Counted from the stretch's first letter, positions 1-12,506 are shown. The stretch is 64,000 nucleotides of DNA from Antrodiella citrinella (GCA_004802725.1 SGPM01000041.1:61287-125286); one strand, 5' to 3'. Made by a program: numbers and translations. The notes: generated from the letters alone by a model not told the origin.

Positions 1-279
1 TCGTGTGATCATTGTCGTCATGCTAATGATCTCGTGAACATGGACGGGATGCGTATGTACTATCACTACAAGTGGTGAAATAGAATGTCAACAAACAGAA
101 TTATACCGTACGAACGATAAAAATTGGGCTACAGAAATTAGAGTGGTATCATGACAAAGAAGAAGAAGAAGAATCCTGAAAACCTGAGATGGATTGGTCA
201 GTCAACTGCAAACGACGAACAATCCGCACCACGCACCTGTGATGCTCCATCATCCGAAGCAGTCTGGTGCTTACAAACC

Positions 280-1005
280 TCATACCTGCGTCGACGCCGC
301 TCCATCGGGATGCTTCTTCTCATCGTCGTACCCAGTAGACGGCGACCCATTCAAATCCTGACTGAACCCAGTCGTCGCAGGGGCCACACTCGTGCGACGC
401 GCAGCAAGGAACGTGAGCACGGCAGACGTCGTGCCGAACAGGAAGGCGAACCACGGCAAGATCGCCGTGTTCTTCACTGTGAGCGGTATGAGTTTCACAC
501 GCGTCAAACGAACAGAGCACGTACAGTAGCCTATGTCTTTGTAGATCGGGGTCGCGCCAAGCCCGGCTTCGATCGCCTGGATGGTCGCGGCGGGTACGGG
601 GATGGCCCCGAAGAAGGCGGTGACCTTCGCCTGGCGGTTGGCAACAAAGTCGGTAAAGGGCGTGAGGGCGGCGAAGAGGAAGACGGTGAAGAACGCGAGA
701 AGGGCGCCCTGCACGCGGAGGAGACGGGCACCGGTGAGGGAGGCCGACGACAACAGGACCGAGGGGAAGGCGAAGAGGGACGTGAGAGCTAGAAGCCCGG
801 ACGCGACGGTGAGGGCGATGCCAGACTTGAGGACATCGTCGGTGTTGATGTTGACAGTGGCGCCTTTGGGTACGCTGGCGCGCAACTGCTTCTCGGATTG
901 GTTGGATTTGACGAGGGCATTGATGCCAATGCCGAAGCCGATGACACCGAATGCGAAGGAGAGGGAGAGGGAGACGAGACGGGAGACGCGGTGGGGGTAG
1001 GACAT
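280..1005 (-). CDS. Four-helix membrane protein, unknown function
   Basis: I do not recognise a named family. The predicted protein (225 aa after splicing) begins MSYPHRVSRLVSLSL at 1005. An in-frame ATG further upstream would add a tail that is neither hydrophobic nor conserved-looking, so I chose the inner start. Four hydrophobic stretches are visible: near residues 8-27 (signal or first helix), 55-75, 87-110 and 155-175. This tetraspan layout resembles fungal SUR7/claudin-like or other small plasma-membrane proteins, but no diagnostic motif is seen. A 48-bp intron (524 to 477, donor GTACGT, acceptor CACAG) is likely. It is a multiple of three, so the frame stays open without splicing, but removing it joins DIGY to LKNTAILPWFAF smoothly. 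The C-terminus is polar. The gene is divergent from the Kre9-like gene at 1740. Confidence 0.6.
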   Translation of the reverse strand: MSYPHRVSRLVSLSLSFAFGVIGFGIGINALVKSNQSEKQLRASVPKGATVNINTDDVLKSGIALTVASGLLALTSLFAFPSVLLSSASLTGARLLRVQGALLAFFTVFLFAALTPFTDFVANRQAKVTAFFGAIPVPAATIQAIEAGLGATPIYKDIGYCTCSVRLTRVKLIPLTVKNTAILPWFAFLFGTTSAVLTFLAARRTSVAPATTGFSQDLNGSPSTGYDDEKKHPDGAASTQV

Positions 1006-1739
1006 GGTGGCTAACGGGAAGACCTGGGAAGGGAGGGGAGGGTATTTGAAGGAAGAAGACACACATTCAGAAGCCAGCACGCGACTGGACTTTCGTTCGT
1101 TGTTACCGGAGACCATGTGCACACGTTCTGCAAGGACAAAGTCAGCTGCAGCCTTCGCAATTCGCAATTCAATACGCACCGATCTCGGATCATCCGTCTG
1201 CCATGCACTAAATCGTCAGAACCCAGCACTAGAACCCCCCACCGTCCCAGCTGAGGTCAATCGCGCATGTCGTGCTGACCAACACGTAGACCGACACCCT
1301 CGTACCCATACAACTGCGTGGCGCGTTGATCGCCCCACATTAGCAGTATTTGGGGGAGCCAAATGGGGTTCGCGGCCACACAAGGTGTAGTTGGCATTGT
1401 GGGCGACGTCGAAGGAAAATCAGGGACGCGGCACGAAACTTGGAAAGCAAAAGTCAAAGAGCCAAGCGAGGCTTGGCGCCGGAAAGTGCCGGCCCGCTTC
1501 TTCTGAAAGTTGAACTCGACTTGCTCCCCTTCGTTCTCTCTTTCATCTCCTCGTCTCTCCTTCAGGCCTAGGTTCGACACTGGATCCCTCTTGATACTCT
1601 ACGCTCAGGCAGCATTCTCAACGGCTCTATCTCAGCTGTAATATTCCATTCCCGGCTAATACTCGACGACAACATCGACCAACCCAACGTCGAAGCTACT
1701 CTACGACCACTCGTTCGATCTACCTTAGACGACCCGACT
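1006..1739. other. Intergenic, divergent promoter region
   Basis: This is a 734-bp spacer between two divergent genes and presumably holds both promoters. Pyrimidine-rich stretches occur just before the gene at 1740. I see no gene, and short open frames on both strands overlap without family resemblance. Confidence 0.5.
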
Positions 1740-2715
1740 ATGCTGGGCATACGCTGCGTCATAATTTTCTTGAATCTGATCGCATCCGTCTCTGGCGCAC
1801 TCTACCCGACATTCCCTATCGCGAGCACCACCTGGAGCGGCGGGNGGGCGGAATGTGTTACCTGGGTGGACGATGGGTCGCCTCCGCACCTTCAAGACCT
1901 GGGGGGAATAGACTTGGAGTTGTTCGTCAACGGGAAAGTAAGTCGACTTGTTTTTGGAATGTAGGCTGGCGAGTTGAGTTTATGGTTTTGGTTTTGGTTT
2001 NAGACGCATGTCGCGACGCTCGCGACGAACGTAAGCCCGGACAGTAAATTCCAGAAGTTCAAGGTCCTCCCNTCGTGGGGCCCGGATTCATCCCACTAGT
2101 ATGCACCCCCTCCCCCCCTCCATTTCCAATCTCACTCACCGGAACTTACTGACNCGCGACTTGACTTGAANNAGCCACGTNCGATTCGTCTCGCACCAGC
2201 CCCCACGCACATTCTACACCGCCGACTTCACCCTCCGCGACATGGACTACAACTCCACCACCGCCTTCTTCTCCGCCGCCGCCGTCTCCAAGGACAAGGA
2301 AAAACAAAAAGCCCAAGAAAACGCCCAAGGCAAAGCCAAATCCGAACACATCCCGTCGGGGACGACGACGACAACGACGAGCGTGAGCCTATACACGCCG
2401 GTGATGACGCTCGTCCTCCCCGACACGACCATCCTCTCCACCCTCGCGCCCACCACACCCCGACCTACGCCCACCACACCCGCGTCGCCGCTCGCTGCCG
2501 CAGCCGTCACCACCGCCACCGCCACCACCGCCACCCCTGCGGTGGTGATACAGGACCAGCCGGAGGGCCCACCGGAACGCGGCGGGCCTGGGATCGGGGG
2601 GAGGCGGAAGAGCAGCAGCGCGACGTCGACGCGGCGCGTGGATATGGAGAAGGTGAAGTTTAGGGTGGTGTTTATCCTTTGGCCGGTGTTGATTGGGTTG
2701 AGTATGGCGCTTTGA
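1740..2715 (+). CDS. Kre9/Knh1-like secreted, probably GPI-anchored cell-wall protein
   Basis: Three exons: 1740-1937, 2004-2098 and 2175-2715, giving about 277 aa. Residues 1-20 are a signal peptide (MLGIRCVIIFLNLIASVSGA). Next comes the fungal Kre9/Knh1 N-terminal fold: YPTFPIASTTWSGG, then VTWVDDGSPPHLQDLG, then THVATLATNV, then YHVRFVSHQP, then RTFYTADFTLRDM. The order and spacing match the family, and the motifs only line up when both introns are removed. The rest is Thr/Pro/Ala-rich and probably heavily O-glycosylated. It ends in a hydrophobic tail (VVFILWPVLIGLSMAL), as expected for a GPI signal. In the family, such proteins sit at the cell surface and are linked to beta-glucan assembly. 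The exact role here is inferred. A few N bases affect single residues. Confidence 0.8.
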
Positions 2716-3094
2716 GTCGTGTCGTGGGGATGAGAGGCAGGGGAGGGAGAGGAGAAGGGGGGGATGCAGTTTTGGTGTTGACACAGTATTTTTTCTATAT
2801 TTTTACAGTTCTATCACACAAATGCTAATTCACTATATGGATACGTATCCTGGCGCGGGTGCAGGGTGAAGATAGAAGGCACATGGCGCGTTTCACGAGA
2901 ATCGCAATGTGACCATGACTCACTGGCGACGTCGCGAAAGTCTCGAAACGAGTTGAAGTTGTCGTTCAGAGGCCGCGAGCGGGGTCTCCAACTCCGAATA
3001 ACTCCGATAGACTGCCGGACGCGTGAAGCGGCAAAAGATCGACTTACTACAGCGTGTACGAGAAATTAGAATCAGGCAGAAGATAGTACTCAGA

Positions 3095-5645
3095 CTTCCT
3101 CATCCCAAGATCAGGGATGCTCTAAGCTTAAACCTCGCATCACACGAATCGACGTATCTGTCGCACGATGGCCAGTGTCAGCACGGAACTTTGCAATCGG
3201 AGAGGTGAGTACCATAGCATTGTTCGTGCCTTATTGTTCTACTCGCAAGCTCACTTCACACTCTTACACGCGAGGTCAGAATAGGGCGGTGCTGCCCCCC
3301 GAGTTGCACCTCGAGATCATACAAGCATGTCTGCACTCTGGCTCTCAGGCGACGCTGCTGTCCACTCTGGGACGCGTCTGTCGCATGTACCATAGCATGT
3401 GTCGGCCCCTGCTGTTCGCGGTCCTCGAATGCAATGGATGGGACGGGGACCGCAAGAACGCCGCCCTGTTGGAGAGAATCCGCACGACGTCGACGCGTAC
3501 TACTGGTGATGGGGACCGGTCACTGGCTTCGTATGTGAAAGGAATTTCACATCGAGAACTGGGACGAACAAGGGGAGACATGCGGTCGTTGTTCCCGACG
3601 CTTTGGAAGAGGTGTTCGAAGCGCTGCAAGTCAACGCACGGTGTTTCCCGAACCTTCGGAACCTTACGCTCTGCTCCATTCCTCTTGGCACCGGCGCATT
3701 GAAGACGATCAACGCACTCTCACAACTGAAGGAACTCGTCGTGGAAGACTGGTATGGCGTTGTGACCCGGAGGGGTATCCGCGATCCAGAACCTGTTGTA
3801 CTATCACCCAGGCCACCTTTCATCACGAGTCTCACTATACGAGACGTCTCACACTCCGATCTCCCTATTGCCGTCACCAGGCTGGTCGATACCGCTCATC
3901 TGTGCAAACTGGTGGCCGATTGGGATTGCGTCAGGACAGTCCTGGCGCAGGATGTGCACATGCCTCAGCTGACAGAACTATCCGCGAGAGGTCCCACACC
4001 CTCCACCGCCGAGTTTTCGGAAGACGACTGGGCTCTCCTCGTGAAAGCCCTCTGAAGGATGCTTGCCCTCCAGTCGCTCACCGTCGTGGACGTTGCACAG
4101 CTCACGACGGAGGACCCGCCTGATCTGCCAGTCAGCGGCCGGATGCCACGAAGACTGCACACGCTGTGCAGCGACTCGCCTCGGGCTGGTGAAGCTCCTC
4201 GTGCGGTACTGCCCTGTCCGCCATCTTGCCCTGGATAGCCAAATGTTGTCGCAGATCACGTCGCAGGAACGCGCCTTACGCGATATCCGCACCACGGCTC
4301 GGACTATCAAGAGCTTGACGATGGATGGCGGCATGTTGAAGCTTCCACACGTGGCTGCTCAACTGCAGGATGTGGAATCACTCACGTTCAGCCATGAAAA
4401 CAGGTACATCTCATCTCTGAGTATCTCCTGAACTCTCAGAACTTCGTATCACAACAAGTTGACACTTGTCCCTTCGTAGACATCCCTGCAGCTTGAACAA
4501 ACTTTCTCCTCTGTTGTGCACTTTCAATACGAGTTCATGCGTCCGGAGAGCCCCAGAAACGCGCCACTTCATGTTCGTCGTCTTCGATCTGAAAGGCCAA
4601 CAAAGTCATATTCGCAAGAATTTGGTGCCCCACTTACCCTCCGCGACCACGATCACTTACGCAGGCCTCGTCCATTGACGGAAGTGCCAGGAGTCTAAAT
4701 CCGCCAACTCGCAGGAGCCAGAGTGGCGCCCGACCATACTAGACCAACGGCAAGCCAGAGAGTGGTTACTGCTGTTTCTTCTGTCGCTGGACCCTCGCGA
4801 TGCGTCTCGCATCGTGACGGACGTCGATGGGTGGCTGGCGAACCTCAAGGTGGAACTTCACCTTCCGGACAGTGCAAGAGACGCAGTTCGGGCTTGTAAT
4901 CGGGCGGGATCTCAAACACGACGGACAATGGCGAGATTATCAACTAGGGGGCCCATCATGTAGCGATTGAGCCCTAAGTAAGGTCACGAGAGATTCCTCG
5001 GGATCCGGGTATGTGGCGTCAGGCGTCAGGCTTGGTGCTGCGAGCAAAGGACAACCAGGGCAGCATGTACATTAGAATTATGTATAACAGACGTCTCATA
5101 TAAATATCAATATAGATTACAGTGTAGATTCGAAGAAATCAAGCCATGACGCTGATATGCGGAGGCGTAGTGTGAGTCCGGTCGTATTGCTCTTTCCGTT
5201 GTTGGGAGGGACTTCGCCGAGACGAACTGTGATACTTCGTCCAAGACCCTACACATATCATGGCTTTGTTCAGCGGGTCTCACTAATAATACATGGAGAA
5301 GACGCAAGACACATACCTCAATCAACTGGAACACAGCCACCACCGCAGAGGCATAGAACATGAACTCGAAGCTCGTGATACTTTCATAATGGTCTTCCGT
5401 GCCGTGGAGGGACCTTCCTGCAGAAACACGTTTGTTTTGGTCAAGCTGTGTGAGTGCACTTCCGAGCTAATTCATGCGGCAAACAAGCTGCACCAAGATT
5501 ACTGAAAAGTTCAACATAATCCCAACGCAATGAACATCTCAACCTGAATTTCCACCGCCTAAATACTCATCCATCGGCCATTTCCCCCTGAAGTTCCCCT
5601 CAAACTTGGCAATCATCGCCAAAGCCTGGAGCCGCGTCGCCACCC
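3095..5645. repeat. Left unit of a tandem segmental duplication
   Basis: This unit matches 6197-8990 in the same orientation. Shared landmarks are the CCTC..CCCAAGA stretch upstream of the F-box gene, the whole F-box gene, its 3' flank, and the last part of the convergent transporter gene. The match stops near 5645, inside transporter sequence that continues only in the right unit. The left unit carries stops and frameshifts and is the decayed copy. Confidence 0.8.
3168..4963 (+). pseudogene. F-box/LRR-like gene, disrupted copy
   Basis: This is the decayed twin of the intact gene at 6275-8062. The F-box-like start (LPPELHLEIIQACL, then GRVCRMYHSMCRPLLFAVLE) and the leucine-rich body are recognisable, but the frame is broken several times. 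Near 3550-3610 sequence is lost and the frame shifts. Near 4053 a G-to-T change turns CTC GGA into CTC TGA. Near 4170-4180 an extra C shifts the frame (gactcgcctcgg against gactcgctcgg). Near 4675 a CAA TGG pair has become CAT TGA. The start ATGGCCAGTGTCAGC, first intron and final stop correspond to those of the intact copy. In the family, F-box proteins recruit substrates to SCF ubiquitin ligases; this copy cannot make a full protein. Confidence 0.85.
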
Positions 5646-5650
5646 GAGGG
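5139..5650 (-). pseudogene. Truncated 3' fragment of the DUF2421-type transporter gene
   Basis: This stretch matches the 3' end of the gene at 8225-12433. It includes the C-terminal coding segment for ERAIRPDSHYAS-like sequence in one frame (the true frame reads KEQYDRTHTTPPH..SVMA then stop), the YASAVVAVFQLIEV segment, and the segment coding for AKFEGNFRGKWPMDEYL. The copy has lost the sequence between the last two segments and everything 5' of about 5645, so it has no promoter, no N-terminal membrane domain and no start. It was carried along in the tandem duplication with the F-box gene. Confidence 0.8.
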
Positions 5651-6196
5651 CTGACGTACGCAGTCGATTGGGAGAAACTCGGCGATGTGGTGGCGACGCG
5701 GAAGCCAGCCGGTTTGCCCATGCGGAAACATGCGAGTCGTCATCCTCTAGAACGGCAGAAGTTCATACGCGATAGACTACCTGTTGCGTGCGTCGTTGGT
5801 TTGTTGAGTCTTCCGTGACGCTTTGAGATCCTGCTATATCTGCTGGAAGTTCTTTTAACATCAGCCTTCTCAGATTGAATACGACTTTGGTAGATACATC
5901 TCTACTCAGCTGTGATCGCAATGTGTTGACAGCTCGATCGGGCCACGTTTGTGGTGTCGCAGTGATTCCACTTGAACGTATCGCAAGCACAATGTTATCC
6001 ACCTAACCTGTTCATGACTCACTGCCAACATTTGAAAAGGAAAGGATGATAAGTTGAAGCGTGAAGTTGAGTGTCGAAGATTCGGAAGATGTCGGAGTAG
6101 CGTTGCCAGGACACGCGATTTTAAACACCGAATATGTCCGACAGACGACCGTGGCATCAGTCGACATCGTGCCGTACGACCTCTCTGAGTCTCCAT
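5651..6196. other. Spacer between the duplication units
   Basis: No gene is visible. The left unit's similarity to the transporter gene ends at about 5645, and the right unit's upstream similarity begins at about 6197. Small open frames on both strands have no recognisable content. Confidence 0.5.
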
Positions 6197-8990
6197 CCTC
6201 CCAAGACCAGCGATTTTTTAAGCTCGGGCGTCGCAGCGCACGTACCCCGCACAAGTCGGCGTAGCTGTCGCATCATGGCCAGTTATGGTGTCAGCGAAAG
6301 CATGCCAAGTGAGTAGTGTTTATGCGCCTTTGTTGTTCCACTTGCAAGCTTATCTCGTGTTATTTCACGCCAGTCTACAATGGGGGCGCGCTGCCTATTG
6401 AGCTGCAGCTCGAGATCATACAGATGTGTCTGCAGATCGGACCTAATGCGATGTCGTATTCGGAGTATAAGTCGATGCTCTCCTCTCTGACACGTGTCTG
6501 TCGCATGTTTTGCGATATGTGCCAACCCTCGCTGTTTGCGACCCTCGAGTGTAACGGATGGGATGGGGAACAAAAGAATGACGCTCTGTTGGCTCTGTTC
6601 GGGAGGTTCGAGAAGATGGATACTGTTGACGAGTACCGGTTGGCGTCGTACGTGAAGGAATTCCGCATCAACAACTGGGACGACAATGGCAATAATCTTG
6701 ACGTCCATACGCCTAAAGCCATGGAGATGGTGTTCAAAGCACTTCAGGTCAACGCGCAGCATTTCCCGAACCTTCGGACCTTAACACTCTGCTCCATTCC
6801 TTTGGGCGGCGGCATCTTGAACACAATCAACGCTCTCTCCCAACTGGAACAACTCGTCATTGAAGATTGGTTTGGCGTTCGGGCGGGTCGCCATAACGAA
6901 TCCGTCTCACGATCACCCAGGTCACCTTTCATCACGAGTCTCACCATACGGGACGTCTCACGCTCCGGAGTACCCGTCGCCGTTACAACGCTGGTCGATA
7001 CAGCCAATTTGCGCATACTGGTGGCCGATTGGGATTGCGTCAGGACAATCCTGGCGCAGGATTTGTACATGCCTCAGCTGACAGAACTATCCGCGAGAGG
7101 TCCCACACCCTCCACCGCCGAGTTTTCGGAAGACGAATGGGCTCTCCTCGTGAAAGCCCTCGGAATGATGCCTGCCCTCCAGTCGCTCACCGTCGTGGAT
7201 GTTCCACAGCTCACGACGGAAGATCCACCTGATCTGCCCTTCGACGATCAGATGCCACAAGGGCTGCACACGCTGTGCAGCGACTCGCTCGGGCTGGTGA
7301 AGCTTCTCGTGTGGCAGTGTCCCATCCGTCATTTCGCCTTCGATCTTGGCGTGTTGCAGGAGATCACGTCGCAGGTGCACGTCATAGAGGACATCCGCAA
7401 CGCGACTGGGACTATCAAGAGCTTAACGATGGATGGCGGCATGTTGAAGCTGCCACATATCGCTGCTCAACTACAAGATGTGGAATCACTCACGTTCAGC
7501 TATGAGGGTCATATCACATCTGTGAGTATCTCCTGACTCTCAGAACTTCGTATCACAACGTTTGACAACGTTTGACACGGTGTCATCGCAGGCATCTCTG
7601 CAGCTTCGACAGAGTTTCGCCTCCGTCGTGCACTTTCAATACAAGTTCTTGCGTTCGGATAATCCTAAATACCGCCACTCGATTAACGTCGTCTTCGATC
7701 TCCAAGGCCAACTAAGCCATATTCGCACAAATTTGGTGTCTCACCTACCCTCCGCGACCAAGATCACTTATGCAGGCATCATCCAATGGCGAAAGGTCCA
7801 GTGGCCTGCCAACTTGGAGGAGCCAGAGTGGCGTCCGACCATACTGGATCATCAGCAAGCCAAAGAGCGGTTACTACTGCTTCTTTCGTCGCTGGACCCT
7901 CGCGATGCGTCTCGCATTGTGACGGATGTCGATGGGTGCTTGGAGAACCTGAAGGTGGGATATTCGGAGAGTTTAGGAGACGCTATTCGGGCGTCTAATC
8001 GGGCGCAATCTCAAGCGCGACGGGTAATGGCGAGGTGGTTGAATAGGAGGCCCGTCATGTAACGATTCAGCCCTACAGTAGTGAATCTAACGAAGAGATT
8101 ATTCGGAACCCATGCCTGAGGGGTAAGGCTTCATGCTGCCACCAGAGGATGAGAGATAGATATTATATCCTACAGGACCTCTCATGTAAATGTCAGTGTA
8201 TAGTACAGTATAGACTCGACGAAATCAAGCCATGACGCTGACGTGCGGAGGCGTAGTGTGAGTCCTGTCGTATTGCTCTTTCCATTGTTCGAATCCGCGC
8301 AAAGGCACTTCTCCGCACAGACGAGCTGTGATACGGCGCAGTTCGTTCAGATTCTACCCGAATCTCGATGAGTCCTGCGAAATCATACGAGAGCAAGGGA
8401 CGACACGTACCTCGATCAATTGGAACACGGCCACCACCGCAGACGCGTAGAACATAAATTCATAACTCGTGACACTCTCATAAGGATCTTCCGTGCCCGT
8501 GGCGGAAGCCGTGGAGGGACCTTCTTGCAGAACCTTGGAGGTGGTCGTGTGCATGACGCTGTGGTAGAAGAGTCTGTCCAAGAGGTTTTGGTGAAAAGTC
8601 GCGCTGAGGGGCTCTCCGCTCCGCAGAGCCTGTGCAATGATGGAGAAGCTAGCCACCATATCCGCAATCTGAAAAGGAGGTTAACTGAGTTTGTCAAAAG
8701 TTAGACCGAAAGGGAACGTACGAAGCTGGGATTGACAGTTCTGGTGTGGTGCAGGAACAAAACACGTTTGTGTTGGTCGAGCTGTGCGAGGGCACCCCCG
8801 AGCTAATTCACGAAATGAGCAAATGGCACAACGACTGAATGGCAGGACATACCAGTCCCAACGCAATCAACATCTCAACCTGAGTCTCCACTAACTTCAA
8901 ATACTCATCCATCGGCCACTTCCCCCTAAAGTTCCCCTCAAACTTCGCAATCATCGTCTGTCCGGCCAACGCCTGGAGCTGCGTCGCCAC
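6197..8990. repeat. Right unit of a tandem segmental duplication
   Basis: This unit is the intact counterpart of 3095-5645. It contains the F-box gene at 6275-8062 and the last about 770 bp of the transporter gene that continues to 12433. Because the transporter is complete only here, this unit is the likely parent and the left unit the derived copy. Confidence 0.8.
6275..8062 (+). CDS. F-box/leucine-rich repeat-like protein
   Basis: Three exons: 6275-6308, 6374-7521 and 7592-8062, giving 550 aa. The tiny first exon encodes MASYGVSESMP and is supported by the same start in the decayed copy at 3168. An F-box-like segment follows: GALPIELQLEIIQMCL, then SSLTRVCRMFCDMCQPSLFATLE. The body contains many short leucine-rich stretches (FPNLRTLTLCSIPL, LQSLTVVDVPQL, IKSLTMDGGMLKLP), typical of Agaricomycete F-box proteins. 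In the family, the F-box binds Skp1 and the repeats choose a target for SCF ubiquitination; the target here is unknown. The gene converges on the transporter at 8225, with only about 160 bp between stop codons. The F-box match is degenerate, so the function is an inference from layout. Confidence 0.72.
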
Positions 8991-11900
8991 GCCCAGTAAT
9001 CGGTCTCGCAAGAAGGGTATCTGCTCAGCAAAGCTCAAGTCAGGCTCGTTCTTCTCCAAAGATGCGGAGGAGGAGGGAATCTTAATCCACGCAGACGTGA
9101 TTTCTTGGTAGAGGTTCGAGATCATCATGATCGTGTTCGCGTTCCGTAGACGGACGGCTTTGCGGCCTGATTTGGGCGGAAGCATCATCATGATAAAGGA
9201 CGCGGCGACACCTATCCAATGCACGTGAGTAACATGTGCTTATACATCTTGCAATAGAAAATATACCAATGATAACGGTGACGAAACGACGCCAGACGAT
9301 AGACCATCCCCAGCCGACGTTCCCGACGACAGGGATGTGACCGTCTAACCATGAATATCCTACGACCAGCACCCAAGTGACCTATAAAAATCTGTCAATT
9401 GAGGCCCACGAGTATCATGACGTGGAAATACTCACACCAAAGAGAAATACACCGGGAACGTATTGCAACGGTGCAAACAAACGGAGGAAGACGACTGGCA
9501 GAGAAGTGACGGCGACGGCAGCAGCTGAGCCGTAAGGTGTACCATGTCCGCTTGCATTTCCTAGTAAAATAACGATGAGTCGCACATCCCTCGCGGTTGT
9601 GCATACTGCGACGTACCGACGTACCAAGTCAACAGACCGAGGAGAGCACCGAGTGCGGTACCACCAACACGAAGCACGGCGCTAGGTTGTATCATCAGTA
9701 CATGTCTGCCGCATGAGATCATCAGAGAGACCCACTTGTACATCTGGTCAGATGCGTAAATGTTTATGGTGGTCTGTGCCATGACCAGCACCCTGTAAAA
9801 TCATTAGCTCATGATTCCAATCGATACTGACGTAGACGTACCAGATACCCTTCTCAGAGTACACGAAATCTACATACAATGTGAGATCAAACTAAAAGGC
9901 GAGAAAAACATGGTTGTCGACTTACGTGCGGAGCTCTTGACAACGGCTGGAATCCACAGAGCAACGCTCAGCAATGCATATCGGAAACAGAACAACGCCT
10001 CTGGGGTCTTTGCCCACTTGTAACCTTTGTGGAAAATATCCATGACATGTTGCACGCCGTTGGTGGGCGGTCTACTATCAGGGTCCAGCTCTTCAGGTAG
10101 GTCACAGTCAAGCAATGTTCAACGACTAGAATGTTGTATTGCTCACTGTAAAATCCGGCTTCGTTCGTACTCTCTTGCGTTCTATCGGGAACCTCATCCT
10201 CGCCGACACCTTGATCATCAATATGGTCCCGAGAAGTCAGTGCTTTGAATAGCTCGCGCAGCGAATTCGGCGCCCAAAGCCTGTTCTTGCGCCTCTTGGA
10301 CGCAGTAGTCAACACGAACTCCATCAGCAGCAAGATCCCCTCCGCTAGCGCGATCATATGCGCGCCAAACACGTATGAGAGGAACAGGGTGCGAAGTGGC
10401 GGGGACGTGGTCCTCCCATTCTTCCCCTTCGTCTCTTCGAGCAAAGCCTGGAACGGCTGGACGAGCTGCAGCCGTTTCGAATCCTTGAAGGTCGCGACGG
10501 CCTGTTTCAGACGATGAAGCTGGTCCGCGAGCTCTTCGACCTTCTTGTCCGCGTCCGCGTCGCCGTGGCGGGAGTACCGCTTCTTGTTGATACTGTCCAG
10601 GACGGCTTGGACGGAGGCGATACTGGAGGAGGACGTTTCGCGGAGTTCGCGCGTGGCTTCGCGGATGGTGGGCATGACATCGGTCATACGAACCGAGAAT
10701 GTGGCTTCGTCGGCACGGTTGCGCGCCCGGAGTTCGTGTAGAAGGAAGGTCTCGCTGGCGAGATCCTCTGACGGATCAGGTGTCACGTCCGTCTCAGAAC
10801 TAGGATCTGGTGTATCGAAAGAGCGCGAGACAGGATGGGATATGATCCTGGCGAAACTCTGGAGTGCGGCTGGAACAAAATGAGAAAAGAACAATGAAAT
10901 GGAGAAACGATTGCCTACCAGTACGGCTGACGACGCCGAGGAGCTGAGGTTGTAAATTCTTCACGTCTTCACCACTCCACTTGCCCCAGCTGAACTCAAG
11001 GTTCATGAAGTTAAACGTCGCAGTCACTGCATGCGAAGTGAAGTCAGTCGTGGGTACCAATATGAGTAGAATAGGATATACCTACGTTTCGCGAAGAGTC
11101 CCACAATCTCGGCCCGGGCACCCACAACCTTCCGGATGAGCGAGCTGTTGGCATCCAGATCAGTCGAACGTGCACTCAAGAGGACTTCCTGAAGGTCGAT
11201 GAGTTTCTGGAGCTTCCCAAGAATCTGAGATGTGGCGACGAGGAAGGCATGGTTCATCGTCTCGGGGAAGACGAGAACGATCAGCACAACGCCAATTCCG
11301 GCATACGCTCCAGTAGAGATAAACAGAGAGTTGAGAAGCAAATACTGTCCGAAGGGAAACAGCGGACCGAAACTCTGCGATTATGACGTCAGATAGCTAG
11401 ACACGGTCACAGATGGACATCCCTAACTCACGCAGAGGATATCAAGCGTCACAGTGCCGAATATACTGAAGATAAGCAGCCGAGGGTTGTAGGCACGGCA
11501 CATAGCAAAGAAAAAACAACCAAGTGCAAGGAATACACCAAATACCGCAGAGGATCTGCAAAAATGTTAACAAAACATGAATATGTTATGGGAGAGAGCT
11601 CACTTTGTATCCAAGAAAATGCCCGTGAATATTTCATTCTCGAATTCTGCGTCGGGATTCGAGTTTCCCGCAAGACTGTGAACCGTGTCAATTGCATATA
11701 AACAAGCCATCCCGAGATCTCTCACCCCTGCATCACATTCTCTAGTGTCTGTTTCGCTACGAGTTGATTGCGAGCAGCCAGAGCGGCGCGCATGGCGGCA
11801 GCACCGAAACCCCATCCCAAAAGCATACCAATCAGCATCGTCGAAATTAACTGTCACATTCAACTTGTTAGATCATGTTGAATCCGCGTGAGTGTGTATG

Positions 11901-12433
11901 GTCGTTCGAGCAGCATGGCAAACACGATGCGGCAGGGAGGATGTGCATTGCGTGACGCCAGAACAGCCTATCTCGAGACGGAAACACGGTTCAAGCACCG
12001 AGAAACGCGACGCACAAGACGCGTCCTTCGGAGGCAGTAGAGTAAGGTGAGGGACTCACGAAGAAGAAGAACTGCAGAGGAAACGAGGCGGGAATAATCA
12101 CACTGGACATCATGGCGAAGAACCCCCTATGATACCACGAGAAGGGTCAGTGCTAGCACAAGTATCACAAAGTAACGCGACGCACGCAAAGCCCAACGTA
12201 TTCGCCGACTTCTCTGGGAGTAAGAGAACGAAGCAGATCCATGTTGCACCCCAACTTCTCAAGAAGGTCTTCCAGGCCCTCGGCGACCGAAGATTGTCTG
12301 AGACCCATGGTGGGAATCTGTCCAAGAAAAGAGGCTTTTCGTTAGTTGCGAGAAGACCATCTAGCTCGACAGAAGGCGTGTTGGCGTTGGTGTCGTCGGG
12401 TCCTGCGGGTGGTACCTTCTCGGAAGTGCTCAT
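8225..12433 (-). CDS. ArAE/FUSC-type membrane transporter with DUF2421 C-terminus
   Basis: A long, many-exon gene read from ATG at 12433 (MSTSEKVPPAG) to TGA at 8225-8227. The N-terminal part (FPPWVSDNLRSPRAWKTFLR, then WGATWICFVLLLPEKSANTLG) and the helix MLIGMLLGWGFGAAAMRAAL are typical of the fungal putative ER transporter 6TM domain (ArAE_2_N). Later exons give more membrane segments, a central FUSC/aluminium-activated-malate-like block (WVLVVGYSWLDGHIPVVGN, then VWRRFVTVIIGVAASFIMMM) and a DUF2421 tail (AKFEGNFRGKWPMDEYL, then FMFYASAVVAVFQLIEV). The last exon ends LNELRRITARLCGEVPLRGF..SVMA. Relatives include Bre4-like brefeldin-sensitivity and fusaric-acid-resistance-like proteins. The substrate is unknown. 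Not every intron was resolved. A TATAAA lies about 70 bp upstream. Confidence 0.78.
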
Positions 12434-12500
12434 GACAGAAAGAACGGCTAAATGAGAGCGAATGTGGGGTGGTGGTGGAAGTAAGTAAGAAAGTAGTTCC

Positions 12501-12506
12501 TTTATA
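12501..12506 (-). promoter_or_regulatory. TATA-like box upstream of the transporter gene
   Basis: TATAAA on the minus strand, about 70 bp before the ATG at 12433. Distance and orientation fit a core promoter. Confidence 0.4.

Noticed and set aside
151..792. Plus-strand open frame of 213 codons over the membrane-protein gene
   Set aside because: It is antisense to the gene at 280-1005, and its product is a low-complexity Arg/Gly/Glu mix without a domain.
2146..2784. Several open frames on both strands over the Kre9-like gene
   Set aside because: They are shadows of Thr/Pro-rich repeats in the true frame.
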